Source: Oryza sativa Japonica Group
Lineage: Eukaryota; Streptophyta; Magnoliopsida; Poales; Poaceae
Assembly (NCBI RefSeq): GCF_034140825.1
Contig: NC_089046.1
Coordinates: 575,501-639,500, forward strand
Reading direction: 5' to 3'
Length of the DNA: 64,000 bases
The notes below the pieces were generated by a model that was not told where the DNA came from, did not search any database, and was given only the letters and a program-made list of their open reading frames with translations. The number at the start of each line of letters is the position of its first letter. The stretch's first letter is position 1. A program made the position numbers and the translations under genes. Shown here piece by piece: positions 56,069 to 64,000 of the stretch.

Positions 56069-56479
56069 CTACCAGCTCCACCTCTCGTTCTCCTGCCCGT
56101 CGTCGGTGGTGGCCGGCGGCAGCTGCGAGTAGAAGTCGTAGTCCAAGCTGCTGCTGTTGTTGGTCTTGGATGATGGGTTGTAGTAGTGGTGCGCGAGGGC
56201 GGCGCCGCCGAGGACGGCGAGGGTGAGGGCCTGCGCGTGAAGCCTGGCGTGGATCAGCCGCATCTGCGGCGTCTTCCTCCGCCCGTACGCCACCGATGCG
56301 CCCACCGCCGTCGCCCACAGCCCTCCTGTTCGTCACAGATCGATCGATTGACTGATTAAGGAGTACTGTAGAGATGAAGGAATTGGATTGAATCAGAAAG
56401 GGGATGGATCTTGCTTACCGATGCTGGCGAGCTTGTGTTCCTCCACCCACGACTGCACCGATGAGCTCAGCCGCTCCAT
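56069..56479 (-). CDS. HIG1-domain (hypoxia-induced) membrane protein
   Basis: Two exons, 56479-56419 and 56325-56069, give 105 residues. Residues 10-22 (SWVEEHKLASIGG) and two hydrophobic segments (about 22-35, LWATAVGASVAYG; 53-68, ALTLAVLGGAALAHHY) joined by a basic loop with MRLIHARLHAQ match the HIG1 domain. Family members sit in the mitochondrial inner membrane and help assemble respiratory supercomplexes (yeast Rcf1); plant relatives are called hypoxia-responsive. The Asn/Ser/Asp-rich tail (from residue 70) is specific to this copy. Exon 2 is very GC-rich. Start chosen as the only upstream ATG in frame with a good splice donor. Confidence 0.85.
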
Positions 56480-57599
56480 TCCTGATGAATACTACTGATT
56501 TCGACGACTCTGAATCTGAATTTGAGGATGTGATTTGGGAGTGAGAGTGAGAGACAGTGATGAGAAATGGGAAGCTATCGCGTAGAATTTATAGGAAGCA
56601 AACAGATAAAAGAGAACGTCAGCAAAACTGTGGCTACTGAGAAACCAGTGGGCGGGCCGTCTGTTTCACTCCACCTGCTGCTTTGGTTTCTTCTTGTGGG
56701 CCGCCGTTTCTTTGCTACAAGGCTCCCCAAGGTTGTTGGTTTTGCTTCCTCCCAACAGTTGGCTCTATCGGTTTTGGACTCTTTGGTCTTCCTTGTCTGT
56801 TGGCTACTCACATGGTTTCTTCTCTTTTCTTCTGTTGCCATGGCATCTGCCTCGTTCATGTTTGCCTCGCATGTTTCACAAGTGTTGTGTTTTTTCTTAC
56901 TAGTAACAAGTAAAATAAAAGGCCTAATCAATAGCCATTGTATTTTACATTTGCTAAGGCTTGTTTATTTCACGCAGGAACATGATGATTTTTTTTTAAA
57001 AAAAGAAAAATTCATAAGACTTCAATGGCAAAACAGATCATTACAAAACATGAAAATTAACGTAGGAATAGCCGTTTGGATAGCTACTAATAAAACACTA
57101 AAATTTGAGAAGGGGATGATAGATAGATACCACAAATAAAATTTCAGGTCTTTATTTTTTATTGAATGAGGCATTTCACAGGAATTTTATAGGATCATAC
57201 CCATTCTTCATCGAAATGAATATATGCAAAAGTTAATGTAAGATTTAAAATCATGCAAAAGTCTCGTATTTTGTTGTTAAGAAACTCCCCTAATCGAGAA
57301 TGGCATCTTGATAAATCCAAGTACAGAATAATATTTTAACCAAACCACATCATCAATTAATAACCCTCCTACCCATACCGTTTTCCTCACGTCTTTAGAG
57401 TTATTTTTGCTTCTAGAGAGGTTAACATGTAATTTTCTACGGTTTATTTTAATAGTGCCATAATAGCATGGGGGCAGTGACAATTTGACAATAGTCCCAC
57501 ATAATTCCTCTGTAGTGATCTTGAGGACACCGGAATTATTATTTAGATATGTGAGGGATCTAAAATTCTTAAGAGGGTATAATACACTACTTCTACTTA
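56480..57599. other. HIG1 upstream region and AT-rich intergenic DNA
   Basis: A plus-strand frame at 56567-57139 has no family match and sits on the opposite strand of the HIG1 leader. No gene is called. Confidence 0.45.
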
Positions 57600-58382
57600 T
57601 TTATCTTAATTAATTGGGCAATTCTATGTCGAAAAAATTGTTGGAGGGTCGTTCCCGCTTGTCTCTGCTATCAGCTGCACGTAGCCTTACATATGTTGGG
57701 TTCTCTCTCTTTCTCCTCGGTTTCTCTTCATGGGAGTGAGTGTTGCATCGTCGGCAGCAGCGGCTTACGTGTGCCGAAGCAGCGGCGGCCGGCGCCTCCT
57801 CCAACCTCATCCCAGCTGACGTTCACCCGACGCCGCCCGTCGCAGGGCCGGATATCGATAGATCGACAAGTGCTCGAACGGTGGCGGCAGCAAGAGGGGT
57901 CCGCCCTCTGCGGCGCTGGCAAGCACTGTCAACTGCGCCGCCGGGAGTCGCCCTCGCCGCCCTCCTCCTCGCTCGCTCATCTCCTTCGGCGTCTCTCCCT
58001 CCCGGTCTCCGCCCCCAACGCCTCCACCACCGGGGCTACCGATGACAACGATCCACTGTCATTTGAAGAAGGAAGAAACAGGGGAGAAAGAGAAATAAGA
58101 AAGAGAGAGAGGGAGGAGGAAGAAGGAAGGAAAGAGGATGCCATGTGGGTCCCCATATTATTTTTGTGTGAATGATAAATGGGTCACGCGTATATTTTTT
58201 TAATTAATACACATAAGCACCACATCGAACGAAAACCAAGTCAACACCGTCACGTTAGCGAAACCGCCCTACAAAACCTTTGAGAGAGCCAAATTGTACC
58301 GGTTTTAATAGTTGTGGGGCCGAAATATCCGGCAATACGAATTAGATTCGGTTAATACTCAAGGAAGTCAAAGTGAACTTAT
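57600..58382. mobile_element. One-ended MULE remnant with GC-rich interior
   Basis: The right end AAAGTGAACTTATTTCC and inner ACCGGTTTTAATAGTTGTGG then GGCCGAAATATCCGGCAATA match the design of the MULE ends elsewhere in this window. The interior (57730-58030) is GC-rich. The left inverted end was not found, so the left limit is nominal. Confidence 0.5.
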
Positions 58383-58599
58383 TTCCGTGGCGTATATCCC
58401 TTATTTCGATGGGTGGGCTTGGGCTGACAAACAATCACGCTCTCGGCCCAAAACTTGTATCTTTTCTTTGGAAAAATTCCCCTTCTGGCTTCTTCTGCAA
58501 TCTTCTTCTCCGACTCCGGCCACCGGCCACCGACCACCGCCCCTGCGTTCCCGCTCTTCTCTTCCACCGCCACCGCCAGCGACTCGACTCAGCGATGCG

Positions 58600-60473
58600 A
58601 TGGAGCCCGCCGCTGCTACCACGACACCGCCGCCGTCAGAGAGGCACCGCAGCCCTAAGGTGAAGCGGCAGCGGAGTGCGGCGGCGCAGCCTTTGGGCGA
58701 CGTCACCAACCTCCTCCTCCCGAGCACCCCGACCAACCCTATCACCGCCCGCCCCCGCCCACTCCCCTCCGACACCACCGCCGCTGCCTCCACTTGCTCC
58801 GCGTCTCCCTCGCACACTCCCGTCTCCAAGCCTTCTTCCGCCACCGGTGAGACCGCTGCCCCCCAATCCAATCTCTGCGCGCTTCGTTGTAGCAGTTGGG
58901 ATTTTCTAACCCTCGCCATTGCAGCTGCTGAGGAGCGTAGCTTGGTTAAATCGGCCATCTCCACCGTGTATACAAGGCGCAACACCACCCAGAAGAGGAG
59001 GAGAACCAACGACAACACACCATTTCCTGCCGGAACAGCAAGCTGCCCTCCTCCTGCAACTCTCGCAAGTAAAAACAGGTTGCTCCCCCTTTTCTTTCTT
59101 TATCTGCATGCACCTACTACAGATTTCATTCACTTGCATTTCGTAATAATTTTGCTTCATCCCAAACGGCACTACTACCTTGTTGTGCAAATTGACTTAT
59201 GGGACAAAGACACTGCAATCTTCTAGTGGTGGGGTCTGGGGTGGTTCGTGCCTTGGATCACTCTCTTGTTTTAGCCTGAAAATCAGCTACATTAAACTGA
59301 ATGTGGAAGTAATCCAGACTTTTGTTCTTTCTCAATGCATTGCAGTTGGAAATGGTACAATAAGAGTAAAAGGTCCATGACAATCACTGTCACCACTTTA
59401 GCATGATGCTGTATGGCTGTACTTTGACTCAAGTAGAAGGATAACTGTTATGTTCCTACCCAGATAATTGCAAATCTTGTCAAGGAAATTGTGGGCATCC
59501 TATCTGCATTACTGTGAAGAATCTGTATATTTCCCGTAAAAAAAAATCTGTATGTTGAGATTGTAAGGCTCATTATAGTCCCTGAGAAAGGGTTGTGCTG
59601 TTAGTTCATTCACAGCCAACAAATAGTTACAGTGGGTGCACTTTAATATCTGAAATACTAAATTGCACTTTTCTTTGTTGTTTTTCTGAATTCTGACTAG
59701 CAAAACCTCTGAGGCTCAGGGTACTCGGCCTATTTCATCCTCGGCTCCTTGTCATCGATCTAAAAAGGTCAGTTGCATTTCCTAGAACCATAATACATGT
59801 TTTGTTATTAGGTATTGAATCATTGTGCTATTGCCTCTTGGAGTGATCTACATGATGCACTGTCCATTACATTTTTGCCCACCTTTGCCATGTAATAATT
59901 ACTAAAAGCTAAATGTGCTATGTATTTGATTTCTCTTGCACTTCCCTGACCATATTTATATATATTCTGCAATTCAACTGTGATACTGCATATCCAGATG
60001 TTATCCTATGAATATTTTGACACACACTGCATTGGTGTGCTTTATGGATATATGCTATGATGCTAAGTATAATATGCTCTTGCCCGGCAAAGTATAATAT
60101 GCTCTTGGCCATTTTAGGAATCACCTAGCTTAGGTACACAAGTAGAGTGCACTGTTCTTGTTTTGTTTTTGAGTTTCGGTCCTAGACATTTCATCGGGTG
60201 AGCCGGTGAAGGTAATGAAACCAGCTGCACCAGTGTCTTCATAAACAGCTTTTGCAGAAACGCCTCTCAAAGAAAAATAAACAGTTGTCATGATGTTTCA
60301 CCTTTTTTATTGCTTGAAACTTTGAACAGACGAAGAGCACGAGGATGGAGAATACATCTTCAGGTAAACATATGCTACCAGAAGATTTTGTCAAGAAGCA
60401 GAGAGCCTACTTTGAGGAGGTTGATGCCTTTGAGCTGCCAGAGGAGGAGGCCTCAGAGACGGACCTGGAGTGA
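58600..60473 (+). CDS. Sororin-like protein (cohesin protector)
   Basis: Four exons, 58600-58846, 58925-59078, 59701-59767 and 60330-60473, join in frame to give 203 residues. The N-terminus is low complexity (Ala/Thr/Pro) with a basic cluster (SPKVKRQRS) and DVTN. The middle has SLVKSAISTVYTRR and a basic run TTQKRRRTND, a likely nuclear signal. The C-terminus, DFVKKQRAYFEEVDAFELPE then EEASETDLE, matches the conserved end of sororin proteins and Arabidopsis At3g56250. Sororin protects cohesin from WAPL, keeping sister chromatids together. An earlier ATG at 58595 opens a different frame of 22 codons that overlaps the start and could act as an upstream ORF. Confidence 0.78.
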
Positions 60474-62600
60474 AGACTCAGTTAAATCAGTGTATCGGTG
60501 CAGCTAGCTTGTAAGAAATTACTAGAATATGTGACTACCCTACCTGTACAGAAGCACGCTCGCATAGTTTTACGACAATGTAACTGCGAGTTAGTATAAC
60601 CCGTGTACCGTAATCATCACCAGTCAAAGCCCTACTGACGTTGGCTTTGTCTTCTGCTTGTAGTTGTACAATATCAAGTACTTAGATATTAAGATGAGAC
60701 CGGTGCTTTCCCCCGTTTGACCTAAACAATGGCTATGATCTTTGTTTTTTCTGGAAGTAACTGCTGGCTTGGAGTACTAATTTTTCTTCAAAGTTACGTC
60801 TGATGAATTTTCTTCAGTTTTTTTCTAAGTTACCTGTGTTATACTCCTACATAAATTTCCTTCAATCTATGACTGGCATTTTACTCGACACCCTCAGCCT
60901 AATTATGCTAGAAGCTATAGATGGAGCTTCATGTGCCTAGCACCAACACAGAAGTCATATAACATGTCGCCGTTCAACATGTGCTTTTGCAGCATGCAGT
61001 ATAAGGTGTGGACTGATGACTTATCAAATCAACCAAAACCAAACATTTGTTTCTTTGTAATAATCAATTAAACAGTGATACTGATTGCGATACTGCCATT
61101 ATTAGACCACGCAGATCGAACCCCCCCAAGTCATGAAGAAGATTATTCTTCATACAAGGTACCGTTTTATCCACAAACAGGCCGTCTGGCACAATCAGCT
61201 TCGTCAAAATCTTGTTTCTTTGCAGAATCCAAGATAATTAAAATAAGTAGTGAGTGGCTTTGATGCTGCAAATACAATACAAGGCAAGGCACTGAATATT
61301 CTTTGAAAGAGATGGCTGCCATTTCCTTTGCTTTGCTTTCGTTTCTGCTTGTGCTCACCACTCACCACCAGCCCAACTGCTCCCACTCTGCATCTTACTT
61401 CTGTGTATGCATGCAGTCGAGTCAACATACATCAATTGGCTGGCAAGCACCATCCATGCAAGGATTGAGCACAATTTTCTGAGTCACTAGTCTTTGGATG
61501 CGGCTTGTGAAAGATACCACCATATTCTGCAGTTGTATGCAAATGCAAATATCAATTCGAATGAACGGATAGGTAACAGAAGCAGTTGAAAACACCATTG
61601 ACATCCGGAGGAAAAGCTCCTCCAAATTGAACAACGAAAATATTCGACAATCAAGAGAAACTTCCAAAGTTTGGGGGGTTTGCATACATGGAATGTAGGA
61701 TTGGTTAATGATACTCCTCTATCTTCCTAATAGTTAATTATTTTCATGTTTTAAAATAAAAGAAAGGAGATCACACTGCTAAAAGTGACTTAAGGTGCAC
61801 AATTTGTTGACAAAGTATCTCCGGCTAATGAATTAGTTCACACCTAAAGTTATGACCCAACTGATCATGCCTAAAGTACATATATTATCTCAATGCAGCC
61901 ACTCTAATTTGTGGACTACTACAGCTATTTGTTGATATCATAGTTCGAGTTTTCAATAACCATTAGCAAACATTTTACCCAATAGTTTAAACCACAACAG
62001 TTTTGGCTAGGTTGTACTACAAACTACAACAACGATATTGTAGAAGAACAAGTCAACCTGAACAATAAGAAATAACAAGTTCAGTGATAACTGATAAGAT
62101 CATTCACCTACCATCCAGCAGAAATTCATTTTTTTTGTCACTCGAGTCAGAACACCACAAATTCAATTTTCTCCACTACAAAACACCTCCATTATACGAT
62201 TACACTATTAATTTTGTCACCATAAAATAGGTTAACATTCTTTTGTACAGAAAGAGGTACAAAACCACACAATCTTGTTTATACTAAAAGGGAGCAAACA
62301 TATGTGCATTCATGGATAATATTTACCTCGAGTCTCCAGAGCTATCCATTTGGTTTTTCAGTAATTCTTCTAGATGGTTACATCTTAGTGGAGGGATCAA
62401 AAGACCAAACCACAAAGGGTATCTTGTCATGTTGGCATGCCCCCATCTGATCCTCTCCACTTGCATGCACTTTCTGACTGTAGAGTTTTCCATTAATTAG
62501 CCTGATACAAAAAAAAGGAAGATCAACTAACAAAATGCAAAGAATTACAAAGCCACAATAATATACATATGACAAATTGAGCACGTGCACAGAATTCTGC
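60474..62600. other. Sororin 3' region and intergenic DNA
   Basis: The first few hundred bases are likely 3' untranslated. No gene, RNA or clear transposon end is recognised in the rest. Confidence 0.5.
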
Positions 62601-62661
62601 CTATAAATATTCGTGTACATTTGACTGGCAACCAGCAACAGCACTCAAGCCTCCAAACCAA
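62581..62661 (+). promoter_or_regulatory. Core promoter of the peroxidase gene
   Basis: TATAAAT at 62602-62608 lies 54 bases before the ATG, and an ACGT-core element (GCACGTGCAC, 62581-62590), G-box-like, sits just upstream. A start of transcription near 62633 is inferred from spacing. Confidence 0.65.

Positions 62662-64000
<1,339 letters not shown>

Noticed and set aside
56567-57139. 190-codon plus-strand frame upstream of the HIG1 gene
   Set aside because: No homology, opposite to the HIG1 leader, with composition of ordinary AT-rich intergenic DNA.
58373-58600. Plus-strand frame leading into the sororin-like gene from 58312
   Set aside because: The part before 58600 is transposon end and leader sequence. 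The ATG at 58600 gives a sensible N-terminus.

Overview
The window looks like grass nuclear DNA, most likely rice (Oryza) or a close relative. Genes have GT-AG introns and GC-rich first exons. The spaces between genes are packed with the small DNA transposons typical of rice: Stowaway- and Tourist-like MITEs, Helitrons ending in CTAG, and Mutator-like elements (MULEs) with 9-bp target duplications and captured gene pieces. The species call is inference. All exon boundaries were read by eye from splice signals and continuity of frame.

Layout. Positions 1-3.75 kb: no firm gene, one MITE. 3.8-6.7 kb (minus): an alpha/beta-hydrolase (484 aa, 8 coding exons, one GC-AG intron). 7.9-11.1 kb (minus): an RDM4/DMS4-type IWR1 protein, head to head with 11.3-13.7 kb (plus): plastid-nucleoid protein pTAC6/PAP8. 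Their start codons are 175 bp apart around a G-box and a telo-box. 14.6-29.5 kb: a transposon-rich block with a Pack-MULE carrying a SINA-like ubiquitin-ligase piece, a three-deep nest (MULE in hAT in an older element), a solo LTR, a head-to-head array of five Helitrons plus a partial sixth, and a MULE with F-box-protein pieces and a 107-bp tandem repeat. 30.2-31.3 kb (minus): an unknown proline-rich protein with a hydrophobic C-terminus. 32.2-33.7 kb: a broken fasciclin-like gene. 33.8-38 kb: T-rich DNA with a leucine-rich-repeat exon relic and a ~192-bp tandem repeat. 38.0-43.7 kb: a MULE split by a young Ty3/gypsy-like LTR element that encodes only gag and protease-like regions.

From 44.6 kb genes return: tRNA-Pro(CGG), an HLH-ACT protein without a basic region (plus, 48.1-50.8 kb), a BTB/POZ protein (minus, 51.1-52.7 kb), a HIG1-domain mitochondrial-type protein (minus, 56.1-56.5 kb), a sororin-like cohesion factor (plus, 58.6-60.5 kb), and a class III peroxidase (plus, from 62.7 kb) that runs off the window.

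How the genes relate: the divergent pair couples a nuclear RNA polymerase assembly/RNA-directed DNA methylation factor with a plastid RNA polymerase accessory protein. The HLH-ACT, BTB and sororin genes seem, from memory, to match an ordered cluster in Arabidopsis (At3g56220, At3g56230, At3g56250), suggesting old microsynteny. I see no CRISPR array, bacterial operon or viral replication system. The most unusual structures are the Helitron array, the shared promoter and the transposon-borne gene pieces.
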